Shown here: piece by piece, positions 11,196-22,497 of the stretch
How the letters are laid out: the number at the start of each line of letters is the position of its first letter
Position numbering within the stretch: the first letter of the stretch is position 1
Assembly: GCA_029204225.1 (NCBI GenBank)
Contig: CM055107.1
Span: forward strand, 6,544,873-6,608,872
Reading direction: 5' to 3'
Origin: Diphasiastrum complanatum
Lineage: Eukaryota; Streptophyta; Lycopodiopsida; Lycopodiales; Lycopodiaceae
DNA length: 64,000 bases
Notes under the pieces: generated by a model
What the model was told of the DNA's origin: nothing
What the model saw: only the letters and a program-made list of their open reading frames with translations
Database searches by the model: none
Made by a program: the position numbers and the translations under genes

Positions 11196-12126
11196 GTGGA
11201 GTATGGTGAGTTTCTATCACATGTTTTGGAGAATTTTCTTGTGTAGATGATGCTATGCAAGTGGATATTGGTTCTCATGGTTTTCATACTGGAAAAGCAA
11301 GTAATGGATCTGGAAAACAAAGTTTTTTCAATTACTTTGATGGTCAAGAGGAAGATCAAGAGGTTGGTCTCAAAGGGCTTCAACAACACAAAAGGAAAGG
11401 TGGCAATTTGGAGCTAGTCAAGAGCATCAAAGGAGAGGTAGTTGGCAATGATGTTATGGATCTGTTTTTGCAGCTTATTTAAGACTCAAGTAAGGTCAAA
11501 GGAGCAGCAAGAAAGTGCTTTTCAAGTTTACTTTACTTGTTCTATCTCATGTTTGAGCTATTTCATGTGAATGTGTGCAAATTGTCAAGATCTGGACAAA
11601 CTAGCTACATTGTCTTGCAATATCTTATTGTTGGAGTTGCACTAGCATTCTTGGCTGGTTTTGCTGATGGAAATGAAGCTAATGGAGGTTCATTATGTCA
11701 CTCATTCATGGCCAATTCATCAAGGTTTGATGGTTTCTTGTGGCAAGATGGAGATGGAGGCTCATTCATGGAGTTTTATGGTGGAGACATATCAAGAAAG
11801 GACAAAGTTAGAGGACACAAGCAAGAAAATGGTCATCACTCACATTTATTGTTTGGTTGCTGTAATTTTCCAGGAAGTTCAAAGTTTGAAACATGGAGGA
11901 GTCATTTCATTCACATTCTATTTGGTTCTTCATGTTCTAGTTATATCTTGATGTGTAAAATTGATGTAAGAAATAGTGAAGCATCCAATTTGGACACTAT
12001 TCTCTATATCAATTATGAAAGATACTTTAGAACCTTAGAAAGAAGATCTATACTTAGGATGGAGATCATTCTAAAGTTGGATCAAAGTTCTATTGTCAAA
12101 ACTATGCCAAAACTAGTTGAAGAGGG
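11196..12126 (+). other. Unrecognised plus-strand ORFs, likely non-autonomous LTR element body
   Basis: Two plus-strand frames lie here: 11255-11482 (75 codons, rich in Gly, Lys and Gln) and 11537-12133 (198 codons). The second has a hydrophobic stretch (TSYIVLQYLIVGVALAFLAG, about residues 22-41) followed by a Ser/Gly/His-rich region. I recognise no family. The region ends in GAAGAGGGAG, a polypurine-tract-like sequence, then TGTGAGAGATTTC, which resembles the LTR starts of the copia-type array to the right. The frames may be remnant coding of such an element rather than a host gene. Confidence 0.4.
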
Positions 12127-12251
12127 AGTGTGAGAGATTTCAACTAGTTTAGTCTAGTTTAGTCACATTTTGGTAAATTGTCAATAAGAGGCCAAAACTC
12201 ATTTAAGACTTAGAGATAAACTTTTTGAAGTTATATTAGTTTAAAATACAT
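12127..12251 (+). repeat. Start of an LTR, plus orientation, truncated
   Basis: TGTGAGAGATTT directly after a purine tract matches the start pattern (TGTGAGAAATTGCC) of the LTRs at 15774-16080 and 19898-20576, but in the opposite orientation. It is cut off where the minus-strand ORF at 12252 ends. Confidence 0.45.
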
Positions 12252-13919
12252 TCAATAAACACTTTTGGAATGTGTGGAAAAGTTGGTAGTCAAGTTTGAG
12301 AGAGATTCAAATTTGAGTAAAGCAAAGTGTGTTTCTTCCACTTGCTTACCTTTCTCTTGATCATCAAAGATATCAAAGATATGAATATCTTTAGACCTGG
12401 ACCTCTGGAAATACTCTCTCTCAAACATATGATCTAGATCCAACAAGATCTCATCAATGCTTGATCTCGAATTTCCACAAAGGTTAGTGAAAACAATGTC
12501 ACCAATGTCACCATCATAAATCAAAAGATAGATTCCAAACTTTCCATACAACATGAAGTAGAGTAGGTGAAGATGAGTATCAAACCTAAGAAATCCAGCC
12601 CTCTTGAGTCCATAACAAACCTCAATAAGCTCACCAATGAGATCTCCCTTGCCTTGAAGAAATTGCCTCTCGATTTGCTCCATGTAGTCTTCTCCAACCA
12701 ACCTTTTGCCATCTCGATCATGAGTGATCAATTCACAATCATAGAATCCTTTGAGTTGATGAAGAGATGTGAGATCCATGCCTTGGATCTTCCCAAGAAC
12801 CAATCTTCCATTGCTCTTTCCTTCATAAGACTCCCTCTTAATGATTGCATCATAAGAAGTAGAAACCTCAAAAACATTAGAAGCCATGAAAAATATGATT
12901 AGTACCTTCAACATAAGGATGATTGAAGTACTCTCTTTTTTCAAACAAGAATTTCTACTCAATGTTTTAGGTAATGAATCATATGATAATGATTCTTCCT
13001 CACTATCATTCACAATGACATCATTCAAGGTACATCCTACTTTGGACTCTTCACATACTTCTCTTCTTCTTGACTTGTGACTATCTCCCTCACTAAGTCT
13101 CTTGATAGAACCATTTGATCTACTCTCTTTATGAAGACATGTGACTCCACTTGCTGGAAAAATGACTTTCTTGGAATCATAACAAAAGAATGTAGAAGAA
13201 CCATCTCCTTCATGCATGCACCTAGCAACATCCTTTTCCATATGATCAAAGAAATCATTAGCAACAATCTTTTCCAAGGAAGAACCTTCTCCTCCGTTGA
13301 TGAAATTAGCTCTTTCCTTACCTTTTGCATGCTTGCACTTGCCATGAAGAACCTTTGAAACACCATCATTATCCTCAAGACTAGCCAAGTTATCACAAAG
13401 ATGAACATCTCCAAGAAGCATATTAGATCTTGACCTAGATCTAACATAAGGAAGCTTTTTAGACTTTGCATAAGATCCACCAATCTTATTGATGCTAAAA
13501 GGTAACTTTGGAAAGTTGAGACCAATCTCCTTTTCCATTCCATCATTTTTGTTAGCCATAAAAAAAGCATCAAGCTTGAAAAGTCTACCTTGTTTATTGC
13601 CCCTAGCAACCAAGATTTCTTCCTTTGTAATGAAGCAAGCATCACCACCAAACTTTACCATGTATCTCATTTGATCAACACTTAGCAAATTCTTTGAAAG
13701 TGAAGGAATGTAAAGAACACCATCAAGTCTTGTTTTCTTATTAGAAGAGAGACAAATAGGAATTGAACCAATACCTTCAATCACACACTCACCACCATTG
13801 GCCATGTGAATTGCTTTCTTGGCTCCATCATAAGTGACCAAAGAAGTAAATAACTCATTGTGACTAGTCATGTGTGAACTAGCTCCACTATCAATCCACC
13901 ATGAATGTTTGTCACCTTA
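12252..13919 (-). CDS. Long open copia-like polyprotein with rewritten catalytic core
   Basis: An open minus-strand frame runs from a stop at about 13919 to 12252; the first ATG (13871) would give 539 residues. The upstream part reads SWWIDSGASSHMTSH, a correct copia protease active site. It then gives the pre-integrase region (IEGIGSIPICL, LDGVLYIPSLSKNLLSVDQM, QGRLFKLD). After that the sequence is Ser/Lys-rich and unrecognisable until about residue 400. There a distorted RT remnant appears: LIEVCYGLKRAG for the LYGLKQA block, and YLLIYDGDIGDIVFTN where YLLLYVDDI is expected. Integrase and RT catalysis are therefore lost, yet the frame is unbroken. It lies in a copia-type LTR array. It could be a drifting relic or a non-autonomous element protein. 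Confidence 0.7.
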
Positions 13920-14138
13920 ACTTGATATTGGACTTGAAGAATACATCAAAAGAGAATCACCACCACCTAGATCCTCATCATTAGTAGTAAAGTTGATTTG
14001 CTTGCTACCTTCATCTCTTTGCTTCTTCAAACATTCATTAGCAAAATGCCCTTTGATTCCACAATAAACCTCCCTTGCCACAAAGGTTGCACTTAGGATC
14101 CTTTCTTTCCTTCAATAGGATGCCACCTATTGATGCTA
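13920..14138 (-). pseudogene. Gag zinc-knuckle remnant upstream of the protease
   Basis: Minus-strand frames give CGIKGHFANECLKK (about 14080-14040), a CCHC knuckle missing its first Cys. An acidic linker and a stop codon follow just before the protease. The rest of gag is absent: about 50 bases upstream the LTR at 14139 begins. A degenerate primer-binding-like ATTGATGCTA touches that LTR. Confidence 0.55.
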
Positions 14139-14596
14139 TGTGAATAAAAACTTGTGATATGATTCTACAAATGTAATTTGTGACTCTCAAGAGACTAGAT
14201 TTGAACATCTTCAACAATATAGAAGGATCTACAAAAGATCTAGCTCACAAACCTAAGAATCAATCTTCACAGTAATGACTAGTCACTTGGAAACTTTGCT
14301 TTGATCACTAAGACAAAAGCACACAATCTTTGAATCAAATCACTAAAGAAATCAAATCCAATCTCCTATTGGACTCATCAAATATCAATGACTCTTTTTT
14401 TTGAAAGTTGAAATGGATATGAAAAAGATTTGACACCTAGATTTTCCTTTTCACTTGACTAGTTCTGTCAACACTTGAGATTCTTGAACAAAAGATGGGT
14501 TTTGTTTCAAATACATGAAAATCAAACTTAACACACTTGAGATTTAGAATGAATTTGATTTGATTTGACAACAAACTACACCACCAATTTTTCACA
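14139..14596 (-). repeat. Copia-type LTR L0 (about 458 bp)
   Basis: It starts TGTGAATAAAAA and ends CAATTTTTCACA. It shares GGATCTACAAAAGATC with L2 (18245-18932), and its ends match those of L1-L3. The edges are inferred from this comparison. Confidence 0.5.
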
Positions 14597-15761
14597 AAGA
14601 TTAAAAATTTAGACAACTAGAGATTCACAAAGATCTCAACCATGCATGAATACTCAAATATGGACTCCTCCTCATTCTAGACATCCAATGGGATCACAAA
14701 TTGACCCTCACACTCTCACAAAGAAAGTTGAATATAACTAATTTCATGCATTCTATGTCAATTTTTGCTCAACAAATTGAATTCAATCACTCCTATTGAA
14801 TTCCACCAATTACTCTACTTTTAAAGACTTGGAATGAAATTCAAAATCAAAAGCTGTGATTTTTCTCACTAAGATATTGTGCTTCAAAGAGCTAATACCA
14901 GTTAGAAAGATTTGATCACCTAGGAGAAGACAAATTCTTCACCTATAACAACACATAATGAGCTTCTAGATCTTGCCCTCTACAAAGGAAGGAACTCTTA
15001 GAAAATTGGATCTCTCTCTACACATTTGTCATAGACACCTTAATGACTCTTTTCAAACCTTACAATCACTCAAACAAGTTGAGTAGGGTTGAACAATGTG
15101 ACTTGGATCTCAATCTCTTTTCTAGAACTCTCAATTGAAGCCAATCTATGTCAAATTCTACAAAAGATTTGCATAGATGCTCTATATGCACTAGAAACTC
15201 TCAAAGGTTTCACTTGGAAGACAGATCCAAAGATGTTTTCTAACAAATTAATGCTTCTAAACTTGACCCTATCACTCTTGAAGAAATCTAGAGTGATGGT
15301 ACAATGGATTTCAACCTCTCACCTTGCATATCACTCCTTAATCTATGATTTTTAGCAAAATCTCTCTCAACTTCAACATGCACTTAAAAAATCAGAGATG
15401 ATCAATTAATGCACCTATTTCAAGCTTCAAATTTAATTTCTTGGCTGATCTAATCCAAGAAATAATCAAAAGATTAGATTCTCTATAGAAAATGCATGAT
15501 TTTGCACCAAAAATCTCTCAAATTGGGTGTGTGAGTCAAATTGTACAAATTTTTGAATTTTCTTAGCCAAAATCGGAGATGTATGGCCTCACACGTGTGA
15601 AAAGGGTGCCTACAGCCCACAACAAGATATGGACCAAAAAATTTGAGGATAGCTATCAAATCCAACTTGCTACACAAAATTTGACTAGTTTCCAAAAATC
15701 TGCTAATTTTGGCTTTGATTTGGATTAACCCTATCAATTTCAACAAAACCTCTTGTACTAG
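14597..15761 (-). other. Coding-free internal region between LTRs L0 and L1
   Basis: No coding motif. At its right end is a leader ending in a primer-binding site (15762). The palindrome CACACGTGTG lies at 15590-15599, 162 bases from that site. Layout and content parallel 18933-19885. Confidence 0.55.
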
Positions 15762-15773
15762 GCTCTGATACCA
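15762..15773 (-). other. Primer-binding site (initiator tRNA-Met)
   Basis: Minus strand reads TGGTATCAGAGC exactly, adjoining LTR L1. This is the standard plant copia minus-strand primer site. Confidence 0.9.
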
Positions 15774-16080
15774 TGTGAAAAAAGTATAAAAAGGACCAAG
15801 AGTGGATCCTAATCTGATCCTCAAGAGAGATTGGTTGCCAGATTACTTGATCTATCAATCTACTTCAGATTAAGATCAATCTAGATCAATTTTAGACACA
15901 AAATCATAACAAGAACAATCATTAATTGAAGGTAAGTGTACTTTCTGGTTTCACACGTGTACTTTCTGGTTTTGGAAGCAATTTTGAGTGATTCTCTCCA
16001 TTTGGAAGCAATTTTGAGTGAAGTACACTTACATGGTTTTGATCAAGCTAGATTTTGCCAACTTTTGGCAATTTCTCACA
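15774..16080 (-). repeat. Copia-type LTR L1 (307 bp, internally shortened)
   Basis: Starts TGTGAAAAAAG and ends GGCAATTTCTCACA. It has a primer-binding site on its left and a purine tract (complement of CTCCTCAAAT) on its right. One LTR therefore seems to serve as 5' LTR of the left unit and 3' LTR of the right unit. It is less than half the length of L2/L3. It also contains repeats absent from them: GTGTACTTTCTGGTTT twice, TTTGGAAGCAATTTTGAGTG twice, and 12-bp inverted arms at 15932-15943 and 16021-16032. Confidence 0.8.
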
Positions 16081-16287
16081 CTCCTCAAATTTAGCTTGAT
16101 CTATCTACAACTCTTTTTGCTTAATGAATGAACAATTTAATAGTGTTTAAAAAATCCAGCTACAAGCAAGAAACTTTTGAGACTCCAATAGAGAATGATG
16201 TCCATGAAGGATCTTTCAACACCTCTTAAAGGATCCCTTACAAGATGTTCCATAAAGGTGTCTATATACATGTAGCATACTTCAAAA

Positions 16288-17220
16288 CTATACATCATGC
16301 CAAGTCATGGATTCCAAGGCACTTTGTGCACTTGAATATACATCAATTAAGCTATTAAGTGCATACATAATGTTGTCAAAGACAACTTGCCTTGCTTGAT
16401 CCATATGATTGAGCCTTGATGGCTCCTTGTTATTCAAAGTTTTTTTTGGAGTCCTTGGGTCTTGAGCTTGCTCCTCTACTCGACTCCAAACCATTATTGA
16501 TTTGAATAAGGTGTTGATCCAAAGGTTCTTCTTCAAGTTTACAAATCTTCCACTCTTGAAAGATCACATTTCCACCATTGACAACTTCTTTGGTGGAAAA
16601 CATGTAGATTCTACAATCTCTACCTAAAGAGCAAAACACTACCATTATTCCTATCATTGAAGCAGGATAATATTTGGTTCTTACATTGGAATGATCATGC
16701 ACAAAGCATGTGGACACAAAGATTTCCAAAACAAATGATGATTCATCTTTTATGACTTTATTCAAACTATTACAGAAATAGTTATCCAATGAAATTGCTT
16801 TATCAACAACAAATGTAGATTGGAAAGCATCCAATTTCATTGTCTTGTCATACAAAGTACTGAACACCATCAATCTTAAAGACAAGAAACAAGCCACTTC
16901 ATGTCTACTATTACTATCCAAAAAGTTTTCAAAGATAGTAGACTCTCCAATGCTTTCCACCCTTGCAAGATGCACACTTGAATGGAAAATGTGCATGCAA
17001 TTTGATGGCTCCTTGGAACTCTCATGTTTTGAGGTTGATCCTCAAGATCTTCCTCTCTTTGATGCTCCTCCTCAATGCTAGTAAGATCACATTTTAACAA
17101 GGTCTCCACTTGAGTGGTCTCCTCTTTTGCCAAGTTCACACTCTTGAAGGCAACATAAGATTCCAATTTAAACAATATTCCATGTTTAAATCCCTTTGCT
17201 ATGTAAACATAGTTCTTCAA
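16288..17220 (-). pseudogene. Copia pol remnants (post-integrase and pre-integrase parts)
   Basis: Minus-strand frames 17220-16876 and 16996-16430 carry scraps of copia pol. IAKGFKHGILFKLES matches the pre-integrase block. GRDCRIYMFSTKEVVNGGNV is a variant of the connector that normally contains SRDVxF. A Glu/Ser-rich tail follows. Integrase and RT catalytic motifs are missing. The two frames overlap, so a frameshift separates them. Same unit as the gag/protease at 17325-18244. Confidence 0.6.
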
Positions 17221-17324
17221 AATGGAACACTGATACCATGCTTGAAGTGGACATCCAAACCACTATCCATAAGTTGACCAAAACTTAGCATATTTTTGGT
17301 GATTGATGGTACATAAAGAACATT

Positions 17325-17858
17325 TTATAGATCCATACATTTTGAGGATTCTAGGCACAAAGAGATGGTACCAACACCATCTATCATACACTCTTCATCA
17401 CTTGCAATAAAGACAAACTTTTTAACATCATTGAATGAGTGTAAATTTGAGAAAAAGTCCTTTTTATAAGTCATGTGGGAACTTGCCCCACTACCAGTCC
17501 ACCAAGTGTCTCTTGAATTGCCATTGCTTGTTGGTGAAGATGTAGATGCCATAAAGAATAGATCTCCTTCATCATCATCATCCTCATGTGCAAGGTTTCC
17601 TTGTTTGTTCTCCTCCTCTTGTGCTCTTTGCCTCTTGTAGCATTTGGATACAAAATGCCCCTTCTTTCCACAACAGAAGTATCTGTGCTTTGACTTGTCC
17701 TTTGCCTTTGAACTTGATGCTTGATCCTCCTCCTTGGCCCCCTTTTCTTGATCCTTCTTGGATCCCTTGGTCTTCTTCTTGCCCTTGAATGAGAAATTTG
17801 CTTTCTCATCTCCATCTTGCAATAATAAGGAACTCATCCTAGATTTTGCATGGAGCAT
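17325..17858 (-). CDS. Copia gag zinc knuckle and protease ORF with key residues lost
   Basis: A 177-residue open frame. Residues 1-55 are basic and low-complexity. About residue 60 comes a zinc knuckle read as YFCCGKKGHFVSKC; the family form is C-x2-C-x4-H-x4-C, and here the first Cys is Tyr. Then an acidic stretch and the protease region TWWTGSGASSHMT, where the catalytic Asp of DSGAS is Gly. The frame ends soon after SLCLESSK. With zinc binding impaired and the catalytic Asp lost it cannot be a working protease, yet the frame remains open. It follows a decayed gag (17860-18244). Confidence 0.75.
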   Translation of the reverse strand: MLHAKSRMSSLLLQDGDEKANFSFKGKKKTKGSKKDQEKGAKEEDQASSSKAKDKSKHRYFCCGKKGHFVSKCYKRQRAQEEENKQGNLAHEDDDDEGDLFFMASTSSPTSNGNSRDTWWTGSGASSHMTYKKDFFSNLHSFNDVKKFVFIASDEECMIDGVGTISLCLESSKCMDL

Positions 17859-17859
17859 C

Positions 17860-18244
17860 CTATACTCTTCAACACTAGCAAACTATGGAGCTTATCAATT
17901 GATGGCAAAGTGTCTTGGATGACAAAACTTTAAACCAGGTTGGAGAAGTCATCTCCTAAGCCATTCATGATTACTTGTACAAGTTCATTATCTTTAATCT
18001 TCTCCCCAATGGAGGCTAACTCCTTGTTGAGAGATTTAATTCTTAGCACATAGTCTTGTGCATTTTCCTCACTTCTTCTCATACTTTGTAGGATTTGGTT
18101 TCTTAGCATACTTACTCTTGAATGTTGTTGGATTCATATATAGCTTTCAAAGAATCCAAAGCTTCCTTGGCCAATGTGCAAGAGGCTACCTCCTTCAAGA
18201 TGTCATCACTAACATTCATTTTGATGTTATGAAGTGCTAGCCTT
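17860..18244 (-). pseudogene. Copia gag relic (UBN2-like)
   Basis: Minus-strand frames give ALHNIKMNVSDDILKEVAS and AKEALDSLKAIYE, then IKSLNKELASIGEKIKDNE and a VIMNGL segment. These are the ordered motifs of copia-type gag. They resemble residues 65-100 of the ORF at 56252 (NISDEMLREIS...SAKETWETL), so the two belong to related elements. Frameshifts and stops are present. The gag start is missing: sequence passes directly into LTR L2 at 18245. Confidence 0.75.
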
Positions 18245-20576
18245 TGTGAAAGTACTGTACTTTAGGACCATAAATGGATCTACAAAAGATCCACAAGAGT
18301 GACTGGATGCTTGCTTAACAATCTATCAAAAAACTAGACACAAAAAAGTTGATCTAGATTGGCAATTTGACAAACAACAAGCATTAACAATCAACATTGA
18401 AATCTGAGCCCACATATGTGTACTATAGGCTGTAGTACGGCCTTCAACCTGAGAAACAAGTAGAAATTGATTTGGTTTCATTTGGATAACAAAAACTCAA
18501 TGTACATAGTGAACTAGCTTGAGATTGCCAATGAGCTCCAAAAAGTTTCTATCTTCTCACTATGGGAGCATGGAATACATAGCAAATTTGACTTCCTTCT
18601 TGAAGTTGGTGGATTTCCAGCATGTAATAAGGAAGTTAACTCAGCCTTTTTGCCCTAAAATGAAACCCTAGTCTATTTCCTAGAGTCATGCTAGGTAGAT
18701 AGCTAGTTGGTCAAATTTTCAACTTAAATCTAGGATTTAGGTCCTATAAACTAGGAATCACTACCAAAATGACATGACCAACCCTATGGACTTGAACTAA
18801 CCTACATTAGGAGTGGATTGCCACGTGAAATCTTGGCCTCACATGTGTGGAATCCACTTATGTACAAAATTTACATTATACTACATGGTTTTTGATCAAG
18901 CTAGATTTGCCAATTTTTGGCAATTTTTCACAGTCTTGCCTTCTTCTTGTATCTAACCAATTCTTGTCCTCCAAGAGGCTCATCCTATTCTTATAGGACA
19001 ATATCAAAGAGGTCTTGGAGCACTAAGAGTGACTCCATCCTCACTTTCCATATTGAGTAGGTTGTAGAATCCACCTCTAAGATCCAAGAAGGAATCCACC
19101 AATCATTGTCATCTTCCTAATGACTTGTACTAGATTGTACTTCTTGGCTCTCCCTAAATTCTTTTAAAATTTTGCCTCACTTGAAACTCACTTTATGTTC
19201 AAAAAGACACAAGTGGCAAAATCCCCTTGATCTTAATACACAAGAACTTTTAGGAAGGATTTTACAAAACAATGCTCAAGAAAATTGGTTTTGATTTGAT
19301 CCTAGAGACTCACAAAGGTCTCTCTTGCAGTGATTCTCTCAAATTTTACTTCTAGTCCTATCAAAGGACTTCTAGCCATGGTTCTAGAACTTCCTCACAA
19401 AGATGCAATGAAGATGGGATGACATCCTATCAAGCTACAATCAAATCAACTAAATTTTGACTATTTTTGGACAAGAAATGGCTAAAAACTTGAATCTTTT
19501 TCTTGATGGTTTATCAAAACCTATAAATCACTTTAATAGGTCTCAATCCCAGCCTCAATTAATTGGATTTAATGATACTATGTCAAATTCTCTCAATGGC
19601 ATGCAAACATTGATGCTTTCCCCCAGATCTAGCATCAAAAAACTTATCAAGATCAACGTCTATGAATTTTTATGGAGCTTAGCAAAAATGGAAGTTATTT
19701 TTGGGTGCAGACCTGTCCACACGTGTGAACAATACAGAGGTAGACCCTGATCAAGTTTGATCCACAAATTTCCATCCAATCATCTGATTTCTACTTGGCC
19801 CTCCAAAACTAGCTTTCTAGATAAAAAAAAAACTTGCTATTTTGGGATTGTACCTACCAAGATTAATGATTGAATCTTGTACCTCGCTCTGATACCATGT
19901 GAAAGTAAAATAATTTGGACCGTCAAAGTGCATTTAATGCCTCACAAGAGTGATTGATTGATTGACCATAAAAACAATGCAAACTAGACACTAGATTTTG
20001 AGATCTAGATCAACAAATTAGCATCTATCAATCAAAAGCAAGCTTTAATCATTAATCAAACACAAAGTACAACCCATACACGTGTGAAACAATACTCAGT
20101 ATGGCCTGTAGATTGAAAACAAAGTGCAAATGATTTTGATCTTGCTTGGATCCAAAAAACAAGTACATAGAGTAGAAACTCGAGTTTTGCCAATGAGCTC
20201 TCAAAAATAAACTGAGTGTTTACTATGGAGGATTCACTACATATAAATGCCTCTTCCCTTCACAAGTTAAGTGACTTTTCAGCATGTAATAAGGAAGGTG
20301 ATTGAGGTTTCTTGCCCTTTCCATTCTAGCCTCATTCCTAGAGTCTTGCCAAGTAGGTGGCTAGTTGGCCAATTTACCTCCTCAAATCTAGGATTTAGGT
20401 CCTATAAAGTAGGAATCACTACCAAATTGACTTGACCCATTTTTAGACATGATCTAACCTACACTAGGGTAGTTTTCTCATGTGGCTCCCTAGCCTCACA
20501 CATGTGGGACCCATCTATGTACATTTTACATGGTTTTGATCAAGCTAGATTTTCCAATTTTTGGCAATTTCTCACA
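18245..20576 (-). mobile_element. Coding-free LTR element L2-L3 (about 2.33 kb)
   Basis: L2 (18245-18932, 688 bp) and L3 (19898-20576, 679 bp) share ends (TGTGAAAGTA... and ...TTGGCAATTTxTCACA) and internal blocks. They flank 954-965 bp with no coding motif. A perfect primer-binding site (19886-19897) adjoins L3, so L3 is the 5' LTR of a minus-strand element. Outer flanks (GCCTT and ACCCC) do not match, so there is no target duplication. The left side is a gag relic of a related element. It would depend on enzymes from an autonomous relative. Confidence 0.7.
19886..19897 (-). other. Primer-binding site of element L2-L3
   Basis: Minus strand reads TGGTATCAGAGC exactly, next to LTR L3. Confidence 0.9.
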
Positions 20577-21161
20577 ACCCCCACATGTTTGACACATCAT
20601 ATCTTACATATAACTTTCTCAAAATGAAGGTCTCAAAATTTTTTAATCGATAAATGTATATATGAAGAACACACATGTGAAAGGATTTGATGTGATTTAT
20701 CATAGTTTATGAGATATCATTTTTTGAATAAGTGCTTGAAATGGACACTTTTGGGCGCATTGCGTGACAACTCTAATGCTATAATGAAGCTTGAATACAA
20801 CAAAAAAAAAAGTCCAAACTTGTTAGAGAACCAAAAAGGCTATCTAAGATAATCAAGTGGCCTAAAATTTCTGGGAAGCAATGTTTTTTCTCGGCGAATT
20901 GACCCTTGAGCGAATGGGAGTTTGCGATTCAGATCATTGTCTGAATCATAGACAACAAATAGTAAATGCAACTTTGAAATGATTTTTAAATTGGGTAAAA
21001 GAGTAGTGAAATTACAGTAAGGCCGTTAGGTCAACCCATTATTAAACTATTTTTGAATAGTATGGAAAGGTCACAAAAAATCCTCCTCTCACACATCAAC
21101 GATTGGTGAAGCATTTTAGTTTGATATGCCTCACATTATTTTATGTTTAAGAGGTTGTAAT
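20577..21161. other. AT-rich DNA, nothing recognised
   Basis: It begins with a purine tract on the minus strand (complement of ACCCCCAC) next to L3, which could be a polypurine tract of another decayed unit. No coding motif in either strand. Confidence 0.45.
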
Positions 21162-21412
21162 AGTTAAGAAACACAAGTTAAACACCCGACCGGATCAATC
21201 ACCACAGCACAACGTCAAGTGCAACAAGACAAGACAACAGAATTGCTCTCCACAGACTGTATATTCAACTGATAAGTAAGTACAAAGATAAGTTGCTTAA
21301 AAGCACTCAAAGGGCTCGTAAAAGAAAGATGGCCCAATAACTCTAGAACTAAGCACACGTGGTGCCGTCGAAATAAGAAAGCACTGTATAAGTCGATCAT
21401 TGATATTTTAAC
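21162..21412 (-). repeat. Copia 3' LTR, minus orientation
   Basis: It lies directly left of a minus-strand polypurine tract (complement of CTCTCCCCCTCA, 21413-21424). Its first about 90 bp are the reverse complement of 22495-22598, which sits beside a plus-strand primer-binding site. The terminal bases appear to be GTTAA...TTAAC rather than TG...CA. Confidence 0.7.
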
Positions 21413-21504
21413 TCTCCCCCTCAATGATCAACGTCTCTCTTTATTTTAGAGTTTACTCTATTCGTGGAACATACCTCCATGATAGTATTACAAGTAAAGG
21501 CTTT

Positions 21505-22497
21505 TTACATAACCAGATCTAAGCCAAGTTTGGCTCTGAAAGTCTCAAACTTTTCTTTACTTAAAGCTTTTGTAAATATATCAGCAACTTGTAATAATGT
21601 AGAACAATGTATACTACTTATATCTTCAGATTGTAACTTCTCACGCACAAAGTGATATTTTACTTCAATATGTTTTGTTGTTGCGTGAAAGATAGGATTC
21701 TTAACCAATTGTATTCCACTTTGACAGTCACAGAAAATAACAGTAGGATTTACCTGCTTCATGCCAATCTCACATAACAACTTACGTAGCCAAACAACTT
21801 CCTGGGTAGCAAAACTCAACGCTTTATATTTGGCTTCTGTAGAAGAAAGAGAAATAGTATCTTGCTTCTTGCTAGACCATGAAAAACAACCGCTACCAAA
21901 ATTGAAGGCATAACCTATTGTTGACTTTCTATCATCTATACTTCCTGCCTAATCAGCATCAACATAACCTTGCAACTTAGGTAAAACACTTTGTCTTTTG
22001 TAGAATAGGCCAAGGTTAGGTGTACCTTTCACATACCTCAAAATCTTTTTTGCAGCTTTCCAATGGTCCATAGTGGGTGATGACATGAATTGGCTAATCA
22101 AACTTACAGCATAGCAGATATCAGGACGTGTAGTCGTAAGATATATCAAACTCCCAACTAGCTGACAAAATAGAGTAGCGTCAACATGTGCACTATCATC
22201 AATACGAGATAATTTCTTACCAGCTTTGCAAGGGGTGATGGAAAGTTTGCACTCTGTCATGTGAAATCTCTCCAATATCTCGTCCACATACTTGTTTTGA
22301 CATGACCTGATATCACTGCCAGTTTGCCATACTTCGACACCCAAGCAATAGTGCATAAGATCTAAATTTGTCATCTCAAACTACTTGCATAAGTTGGCTT
22401 TGATAGAACGAGTGAGGTTCTCATCATTGCTTGTGAGAATGATATCATCAACGTAAAGTACAATCAAGGCAATGTTGTCATCATTTATAAGAACGTA
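21505..22497 (-). pseudogene. Copia RT C-terminal half and RNase H
   Basis: In minus order: the catalytic RT strand (LYVDDIILTS, about 22450) and DLMHYCLGVEVW. Next is the RT tail (QLVGSLIYLTTTRPDI, HWKAAKKILRYVKGT). RNase H follows with GYVDAD*AGS, DDRKSTIGYAF, LSSTEAKYKAL and FCDCQSGIQL, then the C-terminal ADIFTKALSKEKFETFRAKL. A stop interrupts the first RNase H motif near 21950, and another lies near 22383. Everything upstream of YVDD is missing because the sequence changes at about 22497 into an inverted LTR fragment of the same family. Confidence 0.88.

Noticed and set aside
13037-13651. 204-codon minus-strand frame overlapping the 539-codon ORF
   Set aside because: It is a shadow frame with no motif; the overlapping frame carries the protease and pre-integrase motifs.
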